Source: Blattamonas nauphoetae
Lineage: Eukaryota; Preaxostyla; Oxymonadida
Direction of reading: 5' to 3'
Assembly: GCA_033064195.1 (NCBI GenBank)
Contig: JARBJD010000225.1
Span: 1 to 64,000 of the forward strand
DNA length: 64,000 nucleotides
Shown here piece by piece: positions 42,192-53,817 of the stretch. The notes below the pieces were generated by a model. It did no database searches. It had not been told where the DNA came from and worked only from the letters and a program-made list of their open reading frames with translations. Each line of letters starts with the position of its first letter. Positions within the stretch are counted from its first letter, which is position 1. Both the position numbers and the translations under genes were made by a program.

Positions 42192-43655
42192 CACCACTTC
42201 CTCCTTTCCTCCATTTGGATCTCGTCCGCACAGGGTCAAGTCGGGGAACCCGCATCGCATGGAATCTCCGAAGAGAGAGATCACTTCGCACAGTCTCAAA
42301 CAAAACTCGCCCACACTCTCAGCCACAACCCCCAGAATGTCGCTTCTTGCTTCTCTCAGTTTGTCGTCGAAGGAGGCGACAGTTATGTCCTCTTTGGAGG
42401 AGATGTACAGAGATCAGATGGGATGATTGATTCTTCGGGAGTCTCCGTTGCTTCGGTCAGGTGACCCCTCTCATCCAAATCGTCGGGAGTCGTGAAGTGT
42501 CTCATCTTCTGTCAGTCGAGAAGAGTGTCTTCGTCAAAAATGTGACGAGTCTCTCTCGTCTCTGTCAGTCGATTCCATCCTCGCGATACAATCTCACGAA
42601 GAGAGAGAACGTGTTCTGTCTTGTCTGATTCTTCTGTCTCCATCGTCTCCAATGCATGAGGTGTCTGAGTCTCCTCCTTCTGAGAGTGATCAGAAGATCC
42701 TTCATCGTTGATCTTCTGAAGTGTTGCTTCGGTCCTCCGCAGTTGTGCGTCGATGGCATCGCATCTGCTCTTCAAAAAGAGGATGTTGATGGGGACGTCG
42801 GCTGGTTGCTGGCGGATCGGAGAGAGGTTGAAGTCTTCCAAACACCAAAGCTGGTCGTCAGGCCAACGAATGCCAAACTTGTCCTGAGAAAGGCTCTGAG
42901 CTGGCGACCGTTCTTCTGTGCTGACATTGTTCCATTCGGTCTCTTCTTCATCAATCCCCAGATTATCTTTTCTTAGCGACTGACCGTTAAATTTCAAAGA
43001 AATCGGAAGAGCGTGAAGAACATCAGCAAACAAGACGTCGAACAGCTGGCCGAAGAGTTGGTTGATCTTCGCGTGAGTCCTCAACCGTCACTCTCGCGCT
43101 CGACCTCCAGTGGACTCAGAATAGCTCATCAGAGCGATCTCCTCCACACTCATCGGAGCTGTCGAGGGTGACAGAGAAGTTGAGAATGGGAATGAATGAA
43201 GAGATGAGAAAGAGATCAGCCACACCTCCACCAACAGCAACAAACACACTCTTTCCTCTCTTTCCAGTTGTCACAAGTTCTCCTCCGTAACGATCGACGT
43301 GTCCAGCAAACACAATTCTTGTCGAAGGCACTCCGGAGTTCGAGAGGGCTTCGAGGAGGGAGAGGATGCAGACACTTCCTTGGTTAATTGGTGCGGTTCT
43401 TCCTTCTTAGTTTTAACAGTCCATTTTCGTTTATAATCTCCAGAAGACCCTTGTTCTGTAAGATCTTCATCAGCAGTTCTTGACATATCAGTCTGCCATC
43501 GCTCAGCAAGTTTGACACGACGAATACGAAGACGAACAAAGAGACCAGGTGAGAGTTTTCTCTCGAGACAGTTGCACACATCAAAAATGCGCAAAGGAAG
43601 TTTAGACCATGTTGCTTTCAGGAGATCGGCCTTGTCGTTGAATTCGGTTCATTTC
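42192..43655 (-). pseudogene. FAN1: FAN1-type VRR-NUC nuclease, broken copy A
   Basis: FAN1 is a structure-specific DNA repair nuclease. Reading the minus strand, LPLRIFDVCNCLERKLSPGL...RLRIRRVKL resembles the family's repeat region (EVCxxGLxDxxVxxGxRLxLxxR). KRGKSVFVAVGG then splices over a 67-nt intron to APMSVEEIALMSYSE, FNQLFGQLFDVLFADVL, FLKSRCDAIDAQLRR and RCGFPDLTLCGRDPNG. Against copy B there is a lost base near 43380 and a Trp-to-TGA change near 42512. The domain ends at GGKEEVV, so the EVK catalytic strand is absent and foreign sequence follows. The 5' part stops where the divergent ATPase gene begins. The FAN1 assignment is by motif order, from memory. Confidence 0.65.
43159..43225 (-). 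other. 67-nt intron in FAN1-type copy A
   Basis: GTGTGG..GACAG. Its removal joins GKSVFVAVGG to APMSVEEIAL in frame. The orthologous 67-nt intron lies at the same codon in copy B (53751-53817), although the intron sequences have diverged. Confidence 0.8.
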
Positions 43656-43694
43656 ATAAAGATCAAACCATGAGCTCAGGTTGTGAAGATTCAA

Positions 43695-46600
43695 ATGGGA
43701 AGTCACATCAGTCGACATATCCAGCCGGACAAGCCAAGCCTTCCTCCAAGACTTGGAGATGTTAATTTGAGCATACTTCGCAAGATTCAAGTAATCATCG
43801 ATTCCTGTGTTGGAGTTCTAAAACAACCAGACTTTCTTGATTTTGACAACCAGCTTACCAATGAACAACTTTCAGACTTGTCACACCTCTTATATCAATC
43901 ATTTCCAACTCTTAAAAATACACCAAATGACATGTCCGCACTGAAAACATTTCTGTTTCGCTCATCAACATTCTCTCTGTTTGGCCATCTTATTTTGAAC
44001 TCGCAAACATTTATCAATCATGAAAAAGATTTTTGTGCAGATCTCAAAGACACAATTCTCCATGTTATCACGGGCACTCCTGGAATGGGGAAATCAGCCA
44101 GTCGATTCCCATTCATTACACTGTTGTTAAGCTTTGGTGTAGAGGTTTGCATTCTTTTTTATTGATTCGACCACACAGTCTGTCAAGACGGCTAAAGATG
44201 GGGAAGAAGCCTATGTCTTCAAACGGAAGAAAAAAGTTCGAACAGGAACAACCACCATTTCCATGGATGATCACAACGGAGCTCTCCCTGACTTTGATAC
44301 TCCATCGTACCTATACACATATGATGTGCACAAGTTCCAGCTTCTGACGGATTCCGCAGGACCTGGTCCACCACCAAATGAAAGAGCTTACCGCCCAGAC
44401 ACTACAAATATTCCTGAAGAAACTTTCCCACCTGGATATATACTCCTTGGAAGTGTCTCGGTACCAAGTGTGGAACACTTTCCGTACTTCCTCCGCCTGT
44501 TGGTGGGCCAACACTCCGACACTCTCGCCAAAACAAATCCACCGGCTGTGGACAACAAAACCTGTCAGGAATCGCCATTAGTCGTCGTGAACAGACTCGA
44601 AAACACAAAATGGCATGTCGTCGATGAGTTTGTCGCTTTTTTTTATCAATTCCTTTTAGTCTTACATTTCCTAAAACATTAGGGCTCAGGGAAGATAACT
44701 ACTATGTTCTATTCACATCACCAAAGGATTCGAGATGGAAAGCAGCCGGCACAGGCGAGAACATGACTCGGTGCATCACTCTGGAGTATGTTGTCCCGAA
44801 ATACACGCCTCAAGAGCAAGCAGCGCTTCTCAACACGATGGGAACACGAGGCATCACTTCAAAAGATGCCCTCCAAGCCCTTCATGGAGTTGAACTCTTT
44901 TCGTTCGTTCCACGCTATGTTGTGGACCCGAAACGCTCGCTGATGGCAATCAGAAATGTCTGTTCATCCGACACTGCCATCAGCGGAATCGAGCCGAAGG
45001 ATCTCTTCAAAGAGAAAGTTGTGGAAAACATGATCCACTTTTCGTGTCCGCAATATGACTGTCACAACTGGCACACCGAGTTTCCAACAGAGCTTGCTCG
45101 ATGGATCACGTTGGATGCATTCAACACAGCAATGGCTCAGCAATTCACGAAAGCTCTCGAGCCATTCTCGACTAGTGCAGAGTTCAATCAACAGAAGGTG
45201 GCGATCTTTCATGCCTTTGTCTCAGATGCCATTCTCGGAGGGTTTTGTCTGACCTCTGCCAAGAAACTCATTTCGGACGAAATACTTCCTGACGGTATCC
45301 AACTCCCGGCGCCCCTCGGCGAGTCATTCGTTCACATGCGGCATTCAGGAAGCATGCGGAAAGCATCTCTGCCCGACATGAAGACAATCGCTGTTGAGAA
45401 ACTGAGTGACTTTGACGAGAAGTGGGCACTCCTCTTTTCATCGCCGATGCATCCTCGCTTCATTTCATCGACAACACTGCTGAACAGAGACGACTCAGAT
45501 GCGAAGTGCTTCACGTTCTGTGCGAAACCGCTTGGTAGAAACGATACTGGAATTGACTCGGTTCTGCTTTTCTTCAAAGTGCATGAAGAACAAGATGAGA
45601 TGAAGATTGACGATATCTGCGTGATGTTCATCCAATCCACACTCGCATCGGATCCCTTTTTCGGTCAAACGATGTCAGACCTGATGTTCATGTGGCTTAC
45701 ACTTCTATGCAGAGTGTACGGGCTCAGCGAACAACACATTCATCCTTTCGTCTTCTTTGTGAAGCAGCCAGCTGTCGAGAGTTTTCGTCTGGACCGCGAA
45801 TACTCCGCAGACTCTTTCATCCCACGAGACAACGTTTGGGTGATGGATGCCCATGCTCGTGACCTCAAAGAAGCCATTCTCGCACATCCTGGGCGATTGA
45901 TTTTGTCGGCTGCAACTGCTCTTCCACCGAACACGAATCCAACACACTTCCGATGCTTCTTCTGTGACCGCATCATTACAGAATTCTTCCCAGACCATCA
46001 TTGCCATGACATTCAAAAGAAAACTGATCAAGCACCAACAGAGGATGAATCTGAGCCACAGATTGTTTTCAATCTGGAGCCGACACCTCTCACAGATCCG
46101 AGCACAGATGCTGATGAGGGACAGAGAGACGTTGTTGGGATCAATTTGGTCGATCTCGGAGGAAAGATGGAGTCTCCCTTCTCTGTCAGCCACACCCCAA
46201 ATGAACAAGAGCTGACCAAGCTCAGATTTGAAGTTTCTCAGACTCATCCGATTCCCAACATTTTCGCCTACTTCACACGAAGACCGGATGCTCTTCAACC
46301 GCCTCCGCCAACTGTCTTGCCCATGCCTGGCATTACCCACAAGCAAGAGAAGGGCGTATCACTTATCCAGAATGAACTGTCGAACACAACCAGCAATCTG
46401 TGCACGTCAGCTCGCATGATTGATTTATGGGCAAATCAACAGAGGATTGGATTTGGAGGACAGATGGGAGATGATGTGTTGCCAATGGGTGCACAACACC
46501 CACCTCATGAGAATTTTGGTGCTCTGTTGGAGAAGAGAATCATTCCACTCGCAAGCATTCATCTTCCAATGAGCATTTTCCCAAAACAGACTCTCCTCCT

Positions 46601-48395
46601 CGGCACAAGACAGATTCTCACACCATTCGAGATCCGGGGGATCCTCTCTCTTCTTGACAAGCAATATCCGATCAAACATGAATCCGAAGAACATCGCCAA
46701 CTCATGATCAGGAACTGCATCGATGATGGGCAGCCATTGACGCGGGATGATGCAAAGCTCATTCTCCTTGATGGAAGAGCATTCCCGTTACTCCTCGCTT
46801 CTGACCTTGATTCACTCAAAAGTAGAATCCCCGCATTCGGCTCCTTGCCTCTGTACGACATCCAGTCGTTGGTTGCCTTTGTGAGCGGAACGCTGGCGCT
46901 CATCACAGACATTTTGGAAAAGTGCATGGTTTATCTTGCTCGTCCCAATAAGCTTGATGGAACTGCCGCCCAAAAACTCGAGCTCAAATGGATGAAAAGA
47001 TGTCTTCAGCATCATTTCTCTGTTGCATATGGCCGTTTGAACCAGGCCCTTCAACTTACACTTCTGGGAAAGAGAAAAAATCTCAGTGATGCCGACGTGG
47101 AGTTGGTGGTGGAAGGAATGAGAACCAACCCGCTGCTGCCGAAGCGTTGCCGAAAACACGTCTTCCCATTCGTGACAGATGTGACAAAGAACTACGACGA
47201 ACTGGTGGACCTGCTCTCTCAGGAAGATACAAAGCTCAAACGGAAAGATCGAGAGATCTGCATCACAGTTCTTCTGATGCATGCCCCAATCGAAGAGTCT
47301 GAAAAGGATGATCTCCAATCTCTCATCGACAAATGTTCTCAACACAACCCAGCTCATAAACCAGCACTGACTTCACTTCTCGTTCAGGACGGTCTCAGTG
47401 CAGACGTCGACAAATGGAATGAGATTCTGAACGATCTCGAACAGAAAAAGAGGCTGGATGTGTCGTCACGTACTCTTTTGCGCGAATGTCTTCAGAAGCC
47501 GAGGGGAGTGAGCAAAGATAAAACAGAAATTGTGGCACTCATCGAACAAGAACCCTTTTCGGAGAAGACGAAGGAAACTCTTGTTTCTTTGGTGAACGGA
47601 ACACCGAGACTCACCTCCAGCCGTCGCACAGAGATTGCGACGTTGTGTCGTCCGAGTCCTAAATACGAACTTGAGGGCACAATCGTCAAAGCGATCAAAA
47701 AATCGAAACTTGCCAAGGATATTCAAACGGAACTCGAAGATATTGTGAGGGCCCGTAAACCAATCAATGATGAAGAAATAACTCGCCTGAAGAAGTTGAT
47801 CGAAACTGACGGAGCCCTGGAACCGTTCAAAGAAGATCTGACCGTCTTTTTTAATCGCAGTAAAACCCTCTTTGAATCTGACCGATCACTGGTGTTCTTC
47901 TCCTGTCTCACTGAAATGAGGATCATAAAACAATATCTAATCAGTCTGTTCAGTCATTTTAAGACAAGTTTTTTGGACCAAGACTCGATTATTGACATTG
48001 GAAAAACTCTGCTTCAATCCAAAACATCTCTGCGAAAGAAACAGAAGCACCTCTTCACAAATCTCAAGGAGAACAGCCTCTCGTGGAAAGATCTGTCAGC
48101 TCTTCTTTGTTTTCCGAATGGAGGTGGTTCCACACCTCTTCCTGGATTGAGTGAACTGTTTCCACAAGCCAAATCAGAACAGGATTCTCAAATGGAATTA
48201 CTTGAACCATATTCTCCCGTGATGAGTGTTGACTCGGAATCCGAGCACCTTCTTTCTCCCATAGGACCACTTCCTGGGTACGTGCCACGGATCATCGTAC
48301 CAGACCAGATGGACTGTCTTCCTGGTAGAAAGACCAAAAGAATGAAAGATTCATCCGAAACTCCCCAAAAAAGGTCGCCGAGTACATCCAATTGA
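43695..48395 (+). CDS. RHS/Crinkler-type P-loop ATPase, tandem copy 1
   Basis: Three exons (43695-44144, 44179-44627, 44660-48395) give 1,544 residues ending in TGA. The ATG was chosen because both copies share MGxxISRHIQ from it, a good N-myristoylation context. Walker A is GTPGMGKS (127-134). YVVPKYTPQEQAALLN and later FVPRYVV recall the W..EE...GG.PR.V block downstream of the ATPase in trypanosome RHS and Crinkler proteins. A nuclease-like pair of strands follows (GIDSVLLFFK..., ICVMFIQST), then a Cys/His cluster FRCFFCDRIITEFFPDHHC and a ~700-residue helical C-terminus ending ETPQKRSPSTSN. It is adjacent and divergent to FAN1-type copy A. Its role is unknown; the family is linked to effectors and mobile elements. 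I am confident of the gene model and moderately so of the family. Confidence 0.75.
44145..44178 (+). other. 34-nt intron (ATPase copy 1, intron 1)
   Basis: GTTTGCATTC..CCACACAG. Removal joins ..SFGVE to SVKTAKDGEE. The same junction and length occur in copy 2 (SFGVE to SVTTKKDGER). Confidence 0.9.
44628..44659 (+). other. 32-nt intron (ATPase copy 1, intron 2)
   Basis: GTTTGTCGCT..CCTTTTAG. Retained, it would end the frame. Removed, it gives HVVDDLTFPKTLGLREDNYY, aligning with copy 2, where the intron is 30 nt. Confidence 0.9.
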
Positions 48396-48602
48396 ATCAT
48401 TTTCACCTCCTGATTGAACAAACAGAGAATTCCACTTCAACATGCCATTCATTTTCAATTTCGACCACTTCATAGCCCTGATCACACCACTATGCTCACA
48501 TTTATGCAAATGAAAGTTGTTCGGACCACGCTGTTACTATTCTCAATGAGAATTGGAGAGTGCTTCTCAATAATTTAGGGGATGATCTTGTCGCTCGTTC
48601 AA
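48396..48602. other. Spacer between tandem ATPase genes
   Basis: The first ~120 bases (to ~48517) repeat after copy 2 at 53431-53552, so they belong to the duplicated unit. The rest must hold the promoter of copy 2 but shows no recognisable element. Confidence 0.7.
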
Positions 48603-51600
48603 ATGGGAAATAATATCAGTCGACATATCCAGTCAGATAAACCAGAACGTCCTCTGAATCTTGGAAACGATGATTTGAGCATACTTCGCAGGATTCAAGG
48701 TATTATCGATTCCTGTGTTGGAGTTCTAAAACAACCAGACTTTCTTGATTTTGACAACCAGCTTACCAATGAAGAACTCTCAGACTTGTCACACCTCTTA
48801 TATCAATCATTTCCGACTGAGAAAGCAGAACACAATGATAGATACTCTCTGAAGCAATATCTGTTTCGCTCCTCAATATTCTCTCTCTTTGGCCATCTTA
48901 TTTTGAACTCACAAACATTTATCAATTATACAAAGAATATCAACACAGAAGTCATCTACAAAATTCTCCATGTTATCACGGGCACTCCTGGAATGGGGAA
49001 ATCAGCCAGTCGATTCCCGTTCATTACACTACTGATGAGCTTTGGAGTGGAGGTTTGTATTCTTTTTTATTGATTCGACTATTCAGTCTGTCACGACGAA
49101 AAAAGATGGGGAACGTGTCTATGTCTTCAAACGGAAGAATAAAGTTCGAACAGGAACAACAACCATTTCCATGGACGTTAGCAGTGGCACTCCCCTCAAC
49201 TTTGATACTCCATCGTACCTATACACGTTTGATGTGTACTCGTTCGAGGAACCGGAGCGCACGGACGTATACGCCGAAAAGATTGAAAAAGTGAAAGAAA
49301 AAGTCTACATACCGAATGCTTTGAAACTTCCCGGTCCCAATAAGTCAAAACCCGGATGGACACTCCTTGGAAGTGTCTCGGTCCCAAGTGTGGAACACTT
49401 TCCGTACTTCCTCCGCCTGTTGGTGGGCCATCAGTCCGACACTCTCACTGCAACAAATCCACCGAATGTGGACAACCAAATCTGTCAGGGATCGCCATTA
49501 GTCGTCGTGAACAGACTCGAAAACACAAAATGGCATGTCGTCGATGAGTTTGTCACATTTTTCTCAATTTGTTTCAGAATTACAATTTCTGTAAGGTCGA
49601 AGCTCCTACGAGATACCAACTATGTGCTGTTCACATCACCAAAGGGTTCGAGATGGAAACAATTGGGTGCAGACGAGAAAATGTGCAGATGTCTCACTCT
49701 GGAGTATGTTGTCCCGAAATACACGCCTCAAGAGCAAGCAGCGCTTCTCAACACGATGGGAACACGAGGCATCACTCCGGATGAACTCCATCAAATCCAT
49801 CAAGGACTTGAACACTTTTCGTTCATTCCACGCCATGTCTTGCAGAAAGAAACACCCATAGCGGCTGTCTATGCGGTCTATAAATCAGGCAAAGACATCG
49901 GCAGTATTGAGCCTGGGGATCTGTTCACAGACAAGGTTTCGCACAAACTGATACACTTTTCGTGTCCACAGTATGACTGTCACAACTGGCACACCGAGTT
50001 TGCAACGGAGTTAGCTCGATGGATCACGTTGGATACATTCAATACCACAATGCAAGAGAAGTACATTGAAACACTCAAATCGTTGTCAGATAATGCAGAA
50101 TTCAATCAACATAGGGAAGCGGCCTTTCATGCCTTTGTCTCAGATGCCATTCTCGGAGGGTTTTGTCAGAGATCTGCAAGGAAACTTCTCTCCGACGAAA
50201 TGCTTGACGATATCCAACTCCCACCGCCCCTCGGCGAGTCATTCGTTCACATGCGATATTCAGGAAGCATGTGGAAAGCCTCTCTGCCCGACATCAAGAC
50301 AATCCCTGTGGAGAAACTGAGTGACTTTGACGAGAAGTGGGCATTCCTCTTCTCCTCGCCGATGCATCCTTGCTTCATTTCATCGACAACACTGCTGAAC
50401 CGAGACGACTCAGATGCGAAGTGCTTCACGTTCTGTGCGAAACCGCTTGGTGGAAACGATGTTGGATTTTCTTCAGTTCTGCTGTTCTTCAAAGTGCATG
50501 AAGAACAAGGTGAGTTGAAGATTGACGATATCTGCGTGATGTTCATCAAATCCACGCTCGCCAACTACACCTTTGCCAGTGTAATAACGTCAGATCTGAT
50601 GTTCCTTTTTCTTACACTTCTATGCAGAGTCTACGGGCTCAGCGAACAACACATTCATCCTTTCGTCTTCTTTGTGAAGCAGCCAGCTACCAATTTCTTT
50701 CTTTTGAAACGCGAATACCCCGCAGACTCTTTCATCCCACGAGACAACGTTTGGGTGATGGATGCCCATGCTCGTGACCTCAAGGAAGCCATTCTCACTC
50801 ATCCTGGGCGATTGATTTTGTCAGCTGCAACTGCTCTTCCGCCGAACACGAATCCAACACACTTCCGATGCTTCTTCTGTGACCGCATCATTACAGAATT
50901 CTTCCCAGATCATCATTGCGAGGCAATTCCGGAGAAATATGAAGAAGCTCTGACAGTGAGGAGCATACAAGGCGCAACAAGACACATTTTAGAATTCAAC
51001 CTGATCTCGACTCAGCCTGCAAATCTAGGCATCGGTCGTGATGAGCGACGGAGATACGTTGAGAGGATCGAATTGGACTGTCCTTGTCCAAACAAACTCA
51101 TTCCAAAGTCGAACAGGAAGATGACAGCGTTTCACAAGATGGATGTCGTGATGGTTGGTGTCGGAGGAGAGCCAGAGTCTCTCCTCTCTGAATGTCACAT
51201 CGCAGATGAACCAGAACAGACAAAGCTCAGATTTGAAGTTTCTCAGACTCATCCAATTCCCAACATTTTCACATACTTCACACGCAGACCGAACGCTCCT
51301 CGACCACCTCAGTCGGCTACATCACTCATACCAGCCGTTGCATTCAGAGGCACCAAAACCAGACTAATTCTGTTGAATGAATTCAGCGACCCAACCAGCC
51401 GTCTGCCCACGTCAGCTCGCATGATTGATTTGTGGGCAAATCAACAGCGGATTGGATTTGGAGGACAGATGGGAGATGATGTGTTATCAATGGGTGCACA
51501 ACACCCACCTCATGACAATTTTGGTGCTCTGTTGGAGAATAAAGAAGTTCCTCTTGCATGCATCCATCTCCCAATGAGCATTTTCCCAAAACAGACTCTC

Positions 51601-53430
51601 CTCCTTGGCACAAGACAGATTCTCACTCCCTTCGAGATCCGAGGGATTCTCTCTCTTGTTGACCAAAAGGATCCGAAGGAGTGTCTGAAAAAGATCGACG
51701 AGCACATCAATCTAGGGCAGCCATTGACACCGGATGATGCCAATCTCATTCTCTCGACACCAAGTGTGTTCTCATTGCTCGTTGCTTCTGACCTGAATTC
51801 TCTCAAAACTCGAATCCCCACATTAAGTTCATTGTCTCTGTACGACCTGCAGGTGTTGGTTGCTTATGTGAGCGGAACACTGACGCTCATCTCAGACATT
51901 TTGGGAAGGTGCAGATCTTATCTTTCTCATCCCAAGAAGCTTAATGGAACTGACGCCCAAAAACTCGAGCTCAAACAGATGGAGATGTGTCTCAAAAACA
52001 GTCTCACCGTTGCATCTGACCGTTTGATGGAGGTCCTTCAGTATAAAGTTCTGGGGAAGAGAAGAGATCTCAGTGATGACGATGTGGAGTTGGTGATGAA
52101 AGGAATGAAGACCAACCCACTGCTGCCTTGGTGGTGCCGACACCACGTAATCCCCTTCATGACTGAAGTCCCACCAAATCAACAGAAACAGACCGAACTG
52201 CTCGCTCAACTCAAGACAACGTTCAAACGAACAGAAAGAGAGGTCTGGAGCACCATTCTTCTGATCCATGCACCAATCGAGGAATCTGAAAAGACACATC
52301 TCACAATACTCGTTGACAGTTGCCTTCAACTCGAACCAGCTCAAAAGCAAACGCTGAAATCGCTTGTTGAGAAGCACGTCTTCAGTCAGGACGATGTCGA
52401 CAGCTGGAATGCGGCACTGACTTGTCTCGAAATGAAACAGAAGGACAAAATGTCAACTCTTGCCTTTCTGGACCGCTTGATTCCGATGGTCAATGAAGTG
52501 AGCGAAGAGGACTCACGTATCCTGGAGAATGCAATCCTGTCAGCAGAGAATCTTCTGGACAGGGACAGAGACACCCTTCTTTCGTTGGTGAACAGAAAAC
52601 CAAGATTTCCGTCCAGCCGTCGCCAGGACATGATTTCATTTTGCTGTCCAAATATAACACCAGAGTCTGAGGGACAATGTGTGACATTGATCGAAGGCTC
52701 AGAGCTTGATTCTAAGGAAAAAGAGATTCTAAAGGATTTTGTGACAAACCATAAACCAACTAATGATGAAGAAATGGCGAAACTGAAGCAGTTGATCAAC
52801 AAGGACGAAGCCTTGAGACGCGATGCCAACCATCTATTTTCGTTCTTTCGTCACAGCAACGCCATCGTCGCACCTGACCGATCACTCGCGCTTTTGTACT
52901 GTCAGACTCAAATCGAACTCACCGAGTTTGATCATGACTCTCTGTTTCGTTGTTTGAATGGAGAAGATTTGGACGAAACATACAAAGAGACGATTGAAAT
53001 GACAATTGATGAGTTCAGAGTGCGTCTGCGAAAGAAACAGAAACATCTCTTCACAAATCTCAAGGAGACCAGCCTCTCGTGGAAAGATCTGGCAGCTCTT
53101 CTTTGTTTGCCGAATGGAGGCTATTCCACACCTCTCCCCGGATTGGATGAGCTGGTTCCAACAACAAGTCAAGAAAGGAAAAGACGAAATAGCACGTTTT
53201 CTCAACTGTCATATTGGTCACGGAAAGAAATGGAAGAACAGTTTTTGGGTGAACCCTCAACGTACGTTCCTGGGATGTTGTCACAAATGCCATCCAAAAA
53301 CCGCGATCTGGATTTAAGTTTCGATACGGATGAAAATCTTGAGGAAGACGATCAACCTGTTAGAAAATCCAAAAGAATGGAAGATTCGTCCGAAACTCCC
53401 CAAAAAAGGTCGCCGAGTACATCCAATTGA
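48603..53430 (+). CDS. RHS/Crinkler-type P-loop ATPase, tandem copy 2
   Basis: Exons 48603-49052, 49087-49547 and 49578-53430 encode 1,587 residues, intact. It starts MGNNISRHIQSDKPERPLNL. Walker A GTPGMGKS is at the same place as in copy 1, as are YVVPKYTPQEQAALLN, the Cys/His cluster FRCFFCDRIITEFFPDHHC and the ETPQKRSPSTSN end. Divergence is uneven. The ATPase end and the block before the Cys/His cluster are close to copy 1; the linker after that cluster and the helical C-terminus differ a lot. In the nuclease-like stretch, copy 1 has GID..IQST and copy 2 has GFS..IKST, so one copy may have lost (or never had) catalytic residues. The start-to-start distance between the copies is 4,908 bp. 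Confidence 0.75.
49053..49086 (+). other. 34-nt intron (ATPase copy 2, intron 1)
   Basis: GTTTGTATTC..GACTATTCAG. Same position and length as in copy 1, with the GTTTG..TTTTTTATTGATTCGAC core conserved. Confidence 0.9.
49548..49577 (+). other. 30-nt intron (ATPase copy 2, intron 2)
   Basis: GTTTGTCACA..TTGTTTCAG. It is a multiple of three without stops, so the frame reads through it. Comparison with copy 1, whose 32-nt version breaks the frame, shows that it is an intron. Confidence 0.85.
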
Positions 53431-53552
53431 ATCATTTTCACCTCCTGATTGAACAAACAGAGAATTCCACTTCAACATGCCATTCATTTTCAATTTCGAC
53501 CACTTCATAGCCCTGATCACACCACTATGCTCACATTTATCCAAATGAAAGT
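53431..53552 (+). repeat. Duplicated 3' flank of ATPase genes
   Basis: ~120 bp nearly identical to 48396-48517. Identity ends at AAATGAAAGTTG. In this copy, FAN1-type coding sequence starts at the breakpoint. Confidence 0.85.
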
Positions 53553-53750
53553 TGAATGCAAAAGCGAAGAAGGGCGATCCACGCCAATCAACCGAGGAAG
53601 ATGCCTGCATCCTGTCCCTCCTCGAAACTCTCTCGAACTTCGGAGTGCCTTCGACAAGAATTGTGTTTGCTGGACACGTCGATCATTTCGGAGGAGAACT
53701 TGTGACAACTGGGAAGAGAGGAAAGAGTGTGTTTGTTGATGTTGGTGGAG

Positions 53751-53817
53751 GTGTGACTGCTCTCTTTCTCATCTCTTCTTTTGTCATCATTCTCAGTCGC
53801 TCTGTCACCCTCGCCAG
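53751..53817 (+). other. 67-nt intron in FAN1-type copy B
   Basis: GTGTGACTGC..CTCGCCAG. Same codon position and length as the intron in copy A. Its removal joins VDVGG and APMSVEEIA. Confidence 0.8.

Noticed and set aside
42180-42976. Plus-strand ORFs opposite FAN1 copy A
   Set aside because: They lie antisense to the recognisable FAN1-type coding sequence and have no match to any domain.
53449-53739. ORF crossing the ATPase 3' flank into FAN1 copy B
   Set aside because: It is out of frame with the FAN1-type peptide and starts in noncoding flank shared with 48.4 kb.
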